A stretch of DNA of 64,000 bases from Planctomycetaceae bacterium. Its GTDB lineage: Bacteria > Planctomycetota > Planctomycetia > Pirellulales > Lacipirellulaceae. The notes beneath the pieces are model-generated. The model was not told the origin of the DNA. It searched no databases and saw only the letters and a list, made by a program, of their open reading frames with translations. This document shows positions 52,946-61,249 of the stretch, piece by piece (positions within the stretch are counted from its first letter, which is position 1; the number at the start of each line of letters is the position of its first letter). The stretch is from assembly GCA_002702655.1 (NCBI GenBank), contig PABB01000029.1, positions 62,001 to 126,000 on the forward strand, read 5' to 3'. The position numbers and the translations under genes were made by a program.

Positions 52946-55183
52946 TCACCAACTCCCTCGCACGACGTGAAAGCTGGCTTCTTCGCTGATCTGCTCCTGG
53001 GGCAGCCCCAGCTCAAGTTCGATGCTGCGCCGGGTGACCGCGACATAATTCCGATCGCCCAACTCGCGCGTCGTTGGCGAAATGATCGATCGCAACTGCG
53101 ACTCCAACAGGTTGTTGGACAACGCGCCATCGCCCATGCCAGACGACCGACCGCGCCGCCGGGACGACGGTTCCGCACCCACGGGGTAACTCAATTCGTT
53201 GTCGGCAAACAGGCCGCGCAAGCCGGTGGCAAGGTCCGCCCAGTCGGTCGGCGCGAGCCGCTGCGTGGCTTCGCTGGCCAGTTCTTCGGTCCAGTAGAAT
53301 CGGCCGCGCTCGTCTTGCACGGCCAGGGCGACCACGTCCGCGCCCAGCAGATTCTCGACCTGGATCCCATTGTCCCCCTCGCGGATCTTCAACTGCCGCG
53401 TCGTCGTCCGGCTGGTGGCCGCCATGGTTTGCACTGGCGTCCGCGAGGGGAGCCAGCCGCGGGACAACCGCTGTCGCCCGTCCTCCCACGTCACCTCGCG
53501 GACTTGTCCGCTGCCGCGTCCGGCGCGTTCCATCGCCCACCGCGGCGAGATGGGAAACACGACCGTGTCGTCGGCCATGGTCAATCCGCCCCCCGGCGCC
53601 ATGCCCGCGTAGTAGGACAGGCGCGCCCACGTCGCAAAGCGGCCCGTTCGCTGGTCAAGCATGGTGAGACTGCGGGCTCGAACGCGCGTTGAAACGCCGT
53701 CGGTAATCAATCCGTAGGTGAACAGCAACGCCACGGCGACCAGCGCCGCAATCGGCGCCGTGACCAGCAGCATGGGCAACCGACCGCGCCGCGCCAACAG
53801 CCAGTAGTTGACCGGCCCCACGGCAATCACGAACAGCGTAATGAGCACCTGAAACGCCGTCACCGGCGCCATGCCGACGCCCGGGATCAGCCAGTTGTTG
53901 AACTCGCTGGCCGCGTCGTCTGGGCCAAATCCCCACCGCACGTAACTGGATGCGCGCAACGCAGCCGCCGAACGGCTGAGCAGGTTGGCCGTGTCGCGGG
54001 CTTCGCGAGACCAGTTCCCGTTGCCGACAAGCTCATCGGGAATGGCGACCAACAGGCCCAGTCCAAAGGGCTTGGCGAGGAGCTGATTGGTGCGGCGCGC
54101 CCGCTGGAAGTTCACTTCGCCGTCGGCGGCTCCCCGGACAAACTCCTCGATCTCCGCCAGCGGGCTCGCCAGATCGCCCTGGGACCACACCAGCAGTTCG
54201 CGCGCATCCCCGCCGCGCTCTCGCATGAGCGGCATGAGTTGCCACCCCGGCGGGAGTTCCTCCTCGCTCGGCGCAGTCGCATCGGCACTCTCCAGGGCCT
54301 GCTCGGCCGGCAACAGCGTGCTCCAATCGCTCCCCTGTGCCACAATCCACAGATTGCCGCCGGCGTAGACCCACTTTCGCAGAGCAGCGAGCCGCGCGGG
54401 TTGCTCAACGCTCAGTTGCTGCAACTCCTCGGGATAAGCGATGGCAACGTCGTAGGACGCCACCTCCAGCCAGTTCTCCGGCAACGAGTTCAACGCCCAG
54501 CGGGATTCGACGATCTCCCCGGGCACGAAACCGCTGCCCTGCAATGTCTGCTGAAGCCCATTGCCCAAGCGGGCGCGGCCAATCGCCATCACGCTCGTCC
54601 GCTGCCCGGCCCCCGATCGCAACACGCCGATGCGCTCCGCCGAGAGTTGATCGTCAGGGCGACCGTCGACCCAGGTCGTCCACGACCCGTACGACCAATC
54701 GCCGTGTCGCGGCGCCAGCGTCCGAAAGGTTTGGCTCGTGGCGCCGCCGGGAAAGACAAACTCCTGTTCGACGGCAACGCCGCGCCCCCGTGAACGCCAA
54801 CTGCCCGCTTCAAAGCGAAACCGCAGCGTGCGATCCGCGCCGGACGCCTTTCTGGCCGTGACCTGGATTTCCAGCGGCACGTAACCCATCTCGCCGTCAA
54901 ACCCCGCGGAGCACGCCACGTGCAGACCCGACCGTTGAGAATAGCGCTTCGGCAGCGGCGTGGTCATCCCCGGCGTGGGGGCGACCGCCACCGGCGGCGG
55001 CAGCTCGAACATCAGGATTGGCGATTGCGCGTTCACCGATTGCTGCGCAACGGGCCAGGGCTGGGCGCACGCATCGCCTGCCGCTGCGACAATCCAAGCC
55101 GTCAGCAAGGCCGCGTAGAACGACCTGCCTCGTCGCCAGAAGTCGACGGCGGCGTTGCGAGTACAGCGTCCCGAACGGCTCAT
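52946..55183 (-). CDS. Large exported/membrane accessory protein of the ABC operon
   Basis: The 745-aa protein has a signal peptide (~15-41, ending GDACAQ), a beta-rich region, and a Rossmann-like segment (~250-290, NWLEVASYDVAIAYPEELQQ ... WVYAGGNLWIVAQG). Two to three membrane helices lie at ~438-485 (FQVLITLFVIAVGPVNYWLL), followed by a second periplasmic part. The plan recalls auxiliary components of Gld-type ABC systems (GldG) and other bacterial VGPVNYW proteins, but the identity is uncertain. The ATG overlaps the upstream 103-aa gene by 4 bp, and the ATPase starts one base after its stop. Confidence 0.75.
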   Translation of the reverse strand: MSRSGRCTRNAAVDFWRRGRSFYAALLTAWIVAAAGDACAQPWPVAQQSVNAQSPILMFELPPPVAVAPTPGMTTPLPKRYSQRSGLHVACSAGFDGEMGYVPLEIQVTARKASGADRTLRFRFEAGSWRSRGRGVAVEQEFVFPGGATSQTFRTLAPRHGDWSYGSWTTWVDGRPDDQLSAERIGVLRSGAGQRTSVMAIGRARLGNGLQQTLQGSGFVPGEIVESRWALNSLPENWLEVASYDVAIAYPEELQQLSVEQPARLAALRKWVYAGGNLWIVAQGSDWSTLLPAEQALESADATAPSEEELPPGWQLMPLMRERGGDARELLVWSQGDLASPLAEIEEFVRGAADGEVNFQRARRTNQLLAKPFGLGLLVAIPDELVGNGNWSREARDTANLLSRSAAALRASSYVRWGFGPDDAASEFNNWLIPGVGMAPVTAFQVLITLFVIAVGPVNYWLLARRGRLPMLLVTAPIAALVAVALLFTYGLITDGVSTRVRARSLTMLDQRTGRFATWARLSYYAGMAPGGGLTMADDTVVFPISPRWAMERAGRGSGQVREVTWEDGRQRLSRGWLPSRTPVQTMAATSRTTTRQLKIREGDNGIQVENLLGADVVALAVQDERGRFYWTEELASEATQRLAPTDWADLATGLRGLFADNELSYPVGAEPSSRRRGRSSGMGDGALSNNLLESQLRSIISPTTRELGDRNYVAVTRRSIELELGLPQEQISEEASFHVVRGSW

Positions 55184-55491
55184 GGCGCGGCCTCGCCCCC
55201 GGGCTGGACGTCAGGTTGCGTCGCCTCGCCGCTCTGCCGCACCAGCCCGCCCTGACTGGTGCGGGCGACGATCTCGTCCGCCCCCAACACGCGGCCCAAG
55301 CCGGTGAAGGCGGCGGCGAAGAGGAAATGCGTCGCCAGCGCGGCGAGGATGCTCGCGGCCCCCACCGTCACGCCGATGGCCCAGGCCCAACCGCCCAAGC
55401 CCTTGCCGACAAGCACGAAAAAAAACGCGGCGCCGGTCAACACGATCAACGCCAAACGCAACGAAAATCGTGGCAAGAGCGTGGATTTCAT
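55180..55491 (-). CDS. Small two-helix membrane protein
   Basis: The 103-aa protein has two hydrophobic helices (~12-33, LALIVLTGAAFFFVLVGKGL; ~35-58, WAIGVTVGAASILAALATHF) and a polar C-terminus (ARTSQGGLVRQSGEATQPDV). I do not recognise a family. It is the first gene of the ABC operon and overlaps the next by 4 bp. The TM plus short tail suggests a membrane adaptor. Confidence 0.65.
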   Translation of the reverse strand: MKSTLLPRFSLRLALIVLTGAAFFFVLVGKGLGGWAWAIGVTVGAASILAALATHFLFAAAFTGLGRVLGADEIVARTSQGGLVRQSGEATQPDVQPGGEAAP

Positions 55492-55766
55492 GCGGCGCCG
55501 AATAGGTAGTAGAAACTGACAATCGATTCGAGGGCGGCGAAATCGCCGCAGTCGCCATCTTGCGGGACAAGCGCCCGCCCACCACGGGCTGTCCTACCGC
55601 GGGTTGGTTGATTCTGACCGAACTGGACAACTCATTGCAAGCAAACCGCGGTGAAAAATGCCGTCTCAATCAACGGGGACGGCTGCGCAGCCGCTGCGGG
55701 TATCCTCTCCACCGGCTGTTGCGGTACCATGAACCGTTATAGTTCGTTCCGCACAAACGCTTCATC
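55492..55766. promoter_or_regulatory. 275-bp divergent intergenic region
   Basis: Lies between the ABC operon (minus) and the 926-aa gene (plus). It contains a bulged inverted repeat, GGACA-AGC-GCCCG with CGGGC-TGTCC (~55563-55596). No promoter could be assigned with confidence. Confidence 0.3.
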
Positions 55767-58547
55767 ATGCCGAGGCTTGCGTTGCAATTCGTACACTCGC
55801 ACTCCTGCCGCCGTCTCCATCGGGCACTTCGCTCGCGGGAGACGAATCTTGCCCTGCTAGTCGCGTTGCTTCTCCTCGCGGCGTCGTCACAAGCACGCCG
55901 TGCGACCGCGGCGAACGTCGAAGCCTACGCCGGAGAGCCCTTTGGAGTGGCCCGCGTGACGCTTACGGTCGGTCGACTGGCGGGCATCGCATCAGCCAGC
56001 GACGAGCGCCTCACGGTGCGCAGCGCCACGAATCGCGCTCTGTATCCCGTCAGCAAGGACGCCCCCGTGCGTCGGCTGCTGCGGAATCTGTTGGAGATTG
56101 AGGGGCCGTCGCGCGTGACGGTGTATTTCCTGTTCCGCGGCGACGAACCGTTCGAGGCGACGGCGTTCGCCCCCTCGGCCACGCCGCTGGTGGTCCGACC
56201 GGCGCGCAACCCGGCGGGGCATGCGCGACTGCTGGACGAGTGGTGGCAATGCTACGGCCAGCGGTGGCAGCAGTTGGATCAGGATCCCCAGTTCCCGCCG
56301 GTGGTTGAAAACTTCCTCGCCGCCTCGCTGGCCCGGCGCCTGGGCAAGTCGCTGCCCGAATCGAAGCCGCGCCTGATCAATCTGGGCGGCGGCAGCAAGG
56401 GACCGACCGTGTGGGACGAGCTGCTTGCCAACGAGCGATGGCAACTGGCGGTCGATCGCGAACTGCTCGCTGGCGAGCCGCCCGCAATCGCCGATCAGCC
56501 GCTGCCCGCTCCCATGCCGTGGTACGAACTGGAACTGCCGGGCGCGACCGACGAGATTGCCGTGGAACCGCTCGCGCTGCACGTACCGGCCGAGTGCTTC
56601 TATTTACGGTTTGGAACCTTCTCGAACTACCTTTGGTTTCGCGATCTCACCGCGCTGTGGCGCGACGACCTGGGCAACATGATCTTCAACCGCAGTATTC
56701 GTCGCGGCAGCTCGGATCGGATTCAGCAGCAGTTGTCGTTGCGCGAGACCCAGCTCTCGAAGATCCTCGGCCCCAAGGTGATCTCCGACGTGGCGATCGT
56801 CGGCCTGGATCCGTACGCCACGCAGGGCGGCGCCATCGGCATGCTGTTCCAGGCCAAAAACAGCTTCCTGCTGGGCAATGATCTGAAGAGCAAACGCCGC
56901 GAGGCGCTCGACAAGTTTCCTGACGCCACCGAAACGGAAGTCGAGATCGCCGGCACGAAGGTGTCGCTCATCAGCACGCCGGGCGGCGAGGTCCGCTCGT
57001 ACTACGCCCAGGATGGCGACTTTCACTTGGTTGCCACCTCGCGGCGATTGATCCAACGATTCATTGAAGCAGGGCAGGGCACAGGCTCGCTCGCCGCCAG
57101 TCCCGGCTTTCTGTCGGTCCGCCAACAGATTCCGCCCGAGCGCGGCGACACCGTGTTCGTCTACGCCGCGCCGGAGATGTTCCGCGAGTTGACCAGCCCG
57201 GCCACCTGGATTGCGGCGCGACGGCGGGTGCGCTCCTACCGCGAGGCGAAGCTGCTGACGCTGGCCCGGCTGCAGGCCGGCGCGGAAGGCGTTGCGGCGA
57301 ACGATCGCGCCGCATTGATCGACGGAGGCTATCTGCCCGCAGGGTTCGGCGCGCGGTTCGACGATACGGCGTTGGTTGAGAACGCAGCCGGGATCGCCGA
57401 CTCGGTACGCGGCACGCCGGGGTATTACCTGCCCACCAGCGACGAAGAAGTGACCGCCGTCACGGCGGCGGAGGCGGCCGCTTATCGCAGCTTTGCCGAG
57501 CGGTTTCGCCAGGAGTGCGGCCAACTGCCGCCCATCGCAGCGGCCGTGTCGCGCGAGCCGCGCGGCGAAGCGGGCGGCGAGACGCTGCGGGTGACGCTGC
57601 TCGCCACGCCGCTGGACCGGGTGAAGCTCGGCAAGGCGGTCGACATCATCGGCGAGCCCAGCAACCAGCGGATCGCGTGGCTCGACGGCGATTTGATCAA
57701 CGTCGAAGTCGTGCTCGACTCGCTGCTGCCGTTTGCCGGTCCGCCGTCGGGGCAGCACCAGCTGTTCATCGGCGTGCGCGACTTCTCGGCTGAGTTGGAG
57801 CTGGCCCGCGGCCGACTGGGCTTGCCGCTGCCAGAGAATCGACAAGGCATGAAGGTCTACTGGGGCAGTTGGCCCCGTGCCGGGCTGCTGGGGTTGCTTG
57901 GCGAGTTGCCTGCCGCCGACGGTCAGCAGCAAGTCGACGCGGCCGGTCGCGTCGTCGCACGGCGCGACGACCTGTTCGTGGGATCGTTCTCGCCGGAATT
58001 GGTCCGCGAGATCCTGCCGGAGCTCACCACCGAAGCGGTCGAACAGCCCGCTCAGGCCTGGCTGCGGGTGGGCAATCTTGCCGGCACCGAACTGGAGCCG
58101 CTGCTCAACAAACTCGCCTACAGCCGCATCCGCGACGCCTCGGCCGCGAACAGCCGATTGCTCAACGCGCTGTCCACGCAATTGCACGTGCCTGCCGAGG
58201 AGTGCCGCGAGGTCGCCGAGCAACTGATGGACGGCACGCTCATTTGCCCGCTGGGCGGCGAGTACCAGTTGAGCGAGACCGCCGAGGGACTGCGGTGGTG
58301 GTCGTCGACCGAAGTCGCGCCGGCCAACTGGTTCCTGCTGACCGATCCGCCGGCTGATTATCAGATGGCGCTGCTCAGTTGGTTCGAGGGCGCCGAAGCC
58401 AGCGGGCGAATCAACGACGACGAGATTGCCATCACGGCGACGATCGACATGGCCGCGTCGGCGTTGCCCGCGCCCGCGGCGTGGGAGCTGCCCGCGGTCG
58501 GCGGCCAACTACCGGCGCCCCCGCCGGAAGAGCCTGCGGCGCAGTGA
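55767..58547 (+). CDS. Large exported protein of unknown function
   Basis: The 926-aa protein carries a hydrophobic signal segment (~28-48, LALLVALLLLAASSQARRAT) and is then soluble. It resembles DUF3352-like planctomycete/cyanobacterial exported proteins in parts (GTFSNYLWFRDLTALWRDDL, FQAKNSFLLGNDLKSKRREA, YYAQDGDFHLVATSRRLIQR, PERGDTVFVYAAPEMFRELT), but this is a weak resemblance. No catalytic motif was recognised. The C-terminus is Pro/Ala-rich (PPPEEPAAQ). The ATG at 55767 is chosen. It lies between the ABC operon and lipA, convergent with lipA. Confidence 0.75.
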   Translation: MPRLALQFVHSHSCRRLHRALRSRETNLALLVALLLLAASSQARRATAANVEAYAGEPFGVARVTLTVGRLAGIASASDERLTVRSATNRALYPVSKDAPVRRLLRNLLEIEGPSRVTVYFLFRGDEPFEATAFAPSATPLVVRPARNPAGHARLLDEWWQCYGQRWQQLDQDPQFPPVVENFLAASLARRLGKSLPESKPRLINLGGGSKGPTVWDELLANERWQLAVDRELLAGEPPAIADQPLPAPMPWYELELPGATDEIAVEPLALHVPAECFYLRFGTFSNYLWFRDLTALWRDDLGNMIFNRSIRRGSSDRIQQQLSLRETQLSKILGPKVISDVAIVGLDPYATQGGAIGMLFQAKNSFLLGNDLKSKRREALDKFPDATETEVEIAGTKVSLISTPGGEVRSYYAQDGDFHLVATSRRLIQRFIEAGQGTGSLAASPGFLSVRQQIPPERGDTVFVYAAPEMFRELTSPATWIAARRRVRSYREAKLLTLARLQAGAEGVAANDRAALIDGGYLPAGFGARFDDTALVENAAGIADSVRGTPGYYLPTSDEEVTAVTAAEAAAYRSFAERFRQECGQLPPIAAAVSREPRGEAGGETLRVTLLATPLDRVKLGKAVDIIGEPSNQRIAWLDGDLINVEVVLDSLLPFAGPPSGQHQLFIGVRDFSAELELARGRLGLPLPENRQGMKVYWGSWPRAGLLGLLGELPAADGQQQVDAAGRVVARRDDLFVGSFSPELVREILPELTTEAVEQPAQAWLRVGNLAGTELEPLLNKLAYSRIRDASAANSRLLNALSTQLHVPAEECREVAEQLMDGTLICPLGGEYQLSETAEGLRWWSSTEVAPANWFLLTDPPADYQMALLSWFEGAEASGRINDDEIAITATIDMAASALPAPAAWELPAVGGQLPAPPPEEPAAQ

Positions 58548-58571
58548 GCTCTGCGACAGCCGTAGCGCCAT

Positions 58572-59489
58572 TTAGGTCCGCGCAGCGGCGAGCAACTCGG
58601 CGGCTTTGTAGGAGCTGCGGACCAACGGCCCCGCAGCCACGCCGCGGAAACCCATGGCGAGCGCCTCGCGCTGCCACGCCTCGAACGTCGCCGGCTCGAC
58701 ATAGCGCTCGACCGGCACGAACCGCGTGCCCGGCCGTCCTGGCGCCAGGTACTGGCCAATCGTCAGCAGCTCGACGCCGGCAGCGCGCATCTGCCGCAGT
58801 GCATCGAGGACTTCGTCGTCCGTCTCGCCCAGGCCGACCATCAGGCTGCTCTTGGTCGCCACGTCGGGCCGCAGGGCCTTGGCTTGCCGGAGAATGTGCA
58901 GGCTTAACGCGAAGCTCGCCCGCGGGTCGCGCACCGTCGAATCCAACCGCGGCACGCACTCCACGTTGTGAGCAAACACGTCCAGCGGCGCCCCGTCCAA
59001 CAGCGTGGCCAGCGCCTCGGCGTTGCCTTCCAGGTCGCTGGAGAGCAGCTCGATGCTGGTCGCCGGCAACTGCTCGTGGATCGCGTCGACGCACGCCCGG
59101 TAATGGCGGGCCCCGCCGTCAGGCAGGTCGTCGCGATTCACCACGGTGATCACGACATGCTCCAACGCCAACCCCGCCACCGCCTCGGCCAGCCGCCGCG
59201 GTTCGTCGGCGTCGGGGGGCGGCGGCGTCTTGAGCGTCTCGACCGAGCAGAATCGGCAGCCGCGCGTGCAACTCTGACCCGCCACCATGAACGTGGCGGT
59301 CCCCTGCGACCAACACTCATGCACGTTGGGGCAGCGTGCTTCCTCGCACACCGTATGCAGGGCGTTGCCATGCACGGCGCCGTCGGTCGTGTTGAACACG
59401 GCCTGCGCGCGACCCGCGGGCAACTGCACGCGCAGCCACTCCGGCAAACGCGGGCGGGTCGGCGGTTGAATCACGGGCAGCTGAGTCAT
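58572..59489 (-). CDS. lipA: Lipoyl synthase
   Basis: The 305-aa radical SAM enzyme inserts two sulfurs into octanoyl groups on lipoate-dependent proteins. The auxiliary-cluster cysteines CEEARCPNVHEC and the radical SAM motif CTRGCRFC are intact, and the C-terminal RSSYKAAE motif with the Ser ligand is present. Other landmarks are TFMVAGQSCTRG, VFAHNVECVPRLDSTVRDPR and KSSLMVGLGETDDEV. ATG 59489 is chosen rather than the upstream frame, which enters an inverted repeat. No lipB is adjacent. Confidence 0.95.
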   Translation of the reverse strand: MTQLPVIQPPTRPRLPEWLRVQLPAGRAQAVFNTTDGAVHGNALHTVCEEARCPNVHECWSQGTATFMVAGQSCTRGCRFCSVETLKTPPPPDADEPRRLAEAVAGLALEHVVITVVNRDDLPDGGARHYRACVDAIHEQLPATSIELLSSDLEGNAEALATLLDGAPLDVFAHNVECVPRLDSTVRDPRASFALSLHILRQAKALRPDVATKSSLMVGLGETDDEVLDALRQMRAAGVELLTIGQYLAPGRPGTRFVPVERYVEPATFEAWQREALAMGFRGVAAGPLVRSSYKAAELLAAART

Positions 59490-59520
59490 GCGGAATAAAT
59501 CGCCAAAGCGCGACAGAAAC

Positions 59521-59604
59521 GAATGACCAATGACCAAATCCCAAGGACCAATTCAACGAGTGCGTAGCCCCGCATGGTCATTGGTGCTTGGTCATTGGTC
59601 ATTC
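59521..59604. repeat. TGACCAATGACCAA inverted repeat
   Basis: GAATGACCAATGACCAA (59521-59537) and TTGGTCATTGGTCATTC (59588-59604) form a perfect 17-bp inverted repeat; each arm is itself a tandem TGACCAA duplication. It lies between cysK and lipA, which run in the same direction, and could terminate or process the cysK transcript. The spacer is AT-neutral. The arm sequence looks like a dispersed intergenic element. Confidence 0.75.
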
Positions 59605-59636
59605 GCCATAGATTCTGTGGTAGTTAGATGAGAACG

Positions 59637-60578
59637 TTACCCGGTCAGTCCTTCGAAAAGCGGCGTCGACAGGTACCGCTCGCCCAGGCTGCACATGATC
59701 GTGACGATCTTCTTGCCTTTGTTCTCCGGCCGGGCGGCGACCTTGGCGGCGGCGCACATGTTGGCCCCGCTGGAGATGCCCGCCATGATGCCTTCTTCCT
59801 TGGCCAGCCGGCGGGCCCACTGGAACGCTTCCTCGTTGCTGACGGTAACCACCTCGTCGACCAGCGACGTGTCGAGGTTCTTGGGAATGAACCCGGCGCC
59901 GATGCCCTGAATCTTGTGCGGGCCGGGGGAGCCGCCGGAGATCACGGGCGAGTCGGTCGGCTCCACGGCAATCGCTTTGAAGTCGGGGTTCTTGGACTTG
60001 AGGTACCGCGTCGCGCCGGTGATCGTGCCGCCGGTGCCCACGCCCGCGACGAGGATGTCGATATCGTGGCCCGAGTCTTCCCAGATCTCGGGGCCGGTGG
60101 TCGCTTCGTGAATCGCCGGGTTGGCGGGATTCTCGAACTGCTGCGGCATCCAGGCGTTGTCTTCCTCCTCGACCATCTCGCCCGCCTTGTTGATGGCGCC
60201 CTTCATGCCCTCGGCCGCAGGGGTCAGCACCAGGTTGGCGCCCATCGACCGCAGCAACGCCCGGCGTTCCAGCGACATCGACTCCGGCATGGTCAGCGTG
60301 AGCTTGTAGCCCTTGGCCGCACACACAAACGCCAGTGCGATGCCCGTGTTGCCGCTGGTCGGCTCGATGATGTGCGTGTCGGCGTTGATCGACCCCGACT
60401 TCTCGCCGGCGGCAATCATCGCGGCGCCGATGCGGTCCTTGACGCTGTTAAGCGGCTGGAAAAACTCGCACTTGGCGTACACGGTCGCGTGATCCTCGGG
60501 GACCAGCCGATTGATACGAATCATCGGCGTCTCGCCGATGCACTCGGCGGCGTTTTGATACAGCTTATTGCGAGGCAT
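59637..60578 (-). CDS. cysK: Cysteine synthase A
   Basis: The 313-aa PLP enzyme makes cysteine from O-acetylserine and sulfide. The PLP Lys is in NSVKDRIG (Lys47), with the substrate loop PTSGNTG (~75) and the phosphate-binding loop GVGTGGTITGATRYL (~185). ISSGANMCAAAKVA follows near the C-terminus. The frame extends up to 60731, but ATG 60578 follows GGAAGGGA and matches the family N-terminus (LYQNAAECIGETPMIRINRL). CysM or cystathionine beta-synthase-like enzymes are less likely. Confidence 0.93.
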   Translation of the reverse strand: MPRNKLYQNAAECIGETPMIRINRLVPEDHATVYAKCEFFQPLNSVKDRIGAAMIAAGEKSGSINADTHIIEPTSGNTGIALAFVCAAKGYKLTLTMPESMSLERRALLRSMGANLVLTPAAEGMKGAINKAGEMVEEEDNAWMPQQFENPANPAIHEATTGPEIWEDSGHDIDILVAGVGTGGTITGATRYLKSKNPDFKAIAVEPTDSPVISGGSPGPHKIQGIGAGFIPKNLDTSLVDEVVTVSNEEAFQWARRLAKEEGIMAGISSGANMCAAAKVAARPENKGKKIVTIMCSLGERYLSTPLFEGLTG

Positions 60579-61249
60579 CGGTTTCCCTTCCTTCGTATCC
60601 CATGTTGGCAGCGGCAGAAAAGCTCGCCCGGGCGCGGCCCGGCGGAGTCTGCCACGGATTATCGGCATTTGAGCGATTAGCAGCAACCCCTGGGAATACA
60701 AGCGTTTAAGGCGCCCGGCCACGATGGCCATGGGCAGCGGTCACGCTCTGACGCTGATTCCGTGTCCCCGGCAACGGACGACGGACCACTGACAACGGAC
60801 AACTCGCCCGCCAACCGCGCGCGAGTTTTGCTCACGTGCAAAAGTGTGAATTCTCGAAGCAAAAGTCCCTCCCGCCACGCTGCCGCTGAACCGCCGACAT
60901 GCTTGCCAGCGAACAACTTACGTCCGCCACCCGAGCAACATCGCGCGTGAGTTTTGCAATCAAAACTCTCCGGGGCCGTGCAAAACCCCAGGTCGCGCTG
61001 GCCGAGCGTGCGCTGCGCCCGACTCGGTTCGTCGCACCGGCCGCGCGCGGCGTCCGCTTCTTTGTTTTACGCTAAGAGGTGGCTCATTTTCCACGACAAA
61101 CTGGCACGCCTGGACGGCCCACGATCGTCGCGAGTGGCCATGGCCTTTGCTATGATCATGGCCATCTCCCCGCGACTATGCGCCCGCCGATTGGAATAGG
61201 AAACACCCTTATCGCTTTGGCCGTCAGCGAGCCACGCTTGTTTGAACAC
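60579..61249. other. 671-bp intergenic region with palindromes and repeats
   Basis: No gene is visible. Three structures stand out. First, imperfect direct repeats around GGACAACTCG/GGACCACTGACAACGGAC (~60770-60805). Second, TTTTGC (60826-60831) facing GCAAAA (60838-60843). Third, a perfect 8-bp hairpin GAGTTTTG (60950-60957) with CAAAACTC (60962-60969). The two latter elements share the context CGCGCG(T)GAGTTTTGC, so they may be copies of one repeat. A promoter for the downstream PEP-CTERM gene must lie near 61100-61240, but I could not fix it. Confidence 0.45.

Noticed and set aside
61135-61160. Sigma-54-like site TGG...TTTGCT before the PEP-CTERM gene
   Set aside because: The GG and GC dinucleotides are 11 bases apart, not 10, and the flanking consensus TGGCAC is absent.
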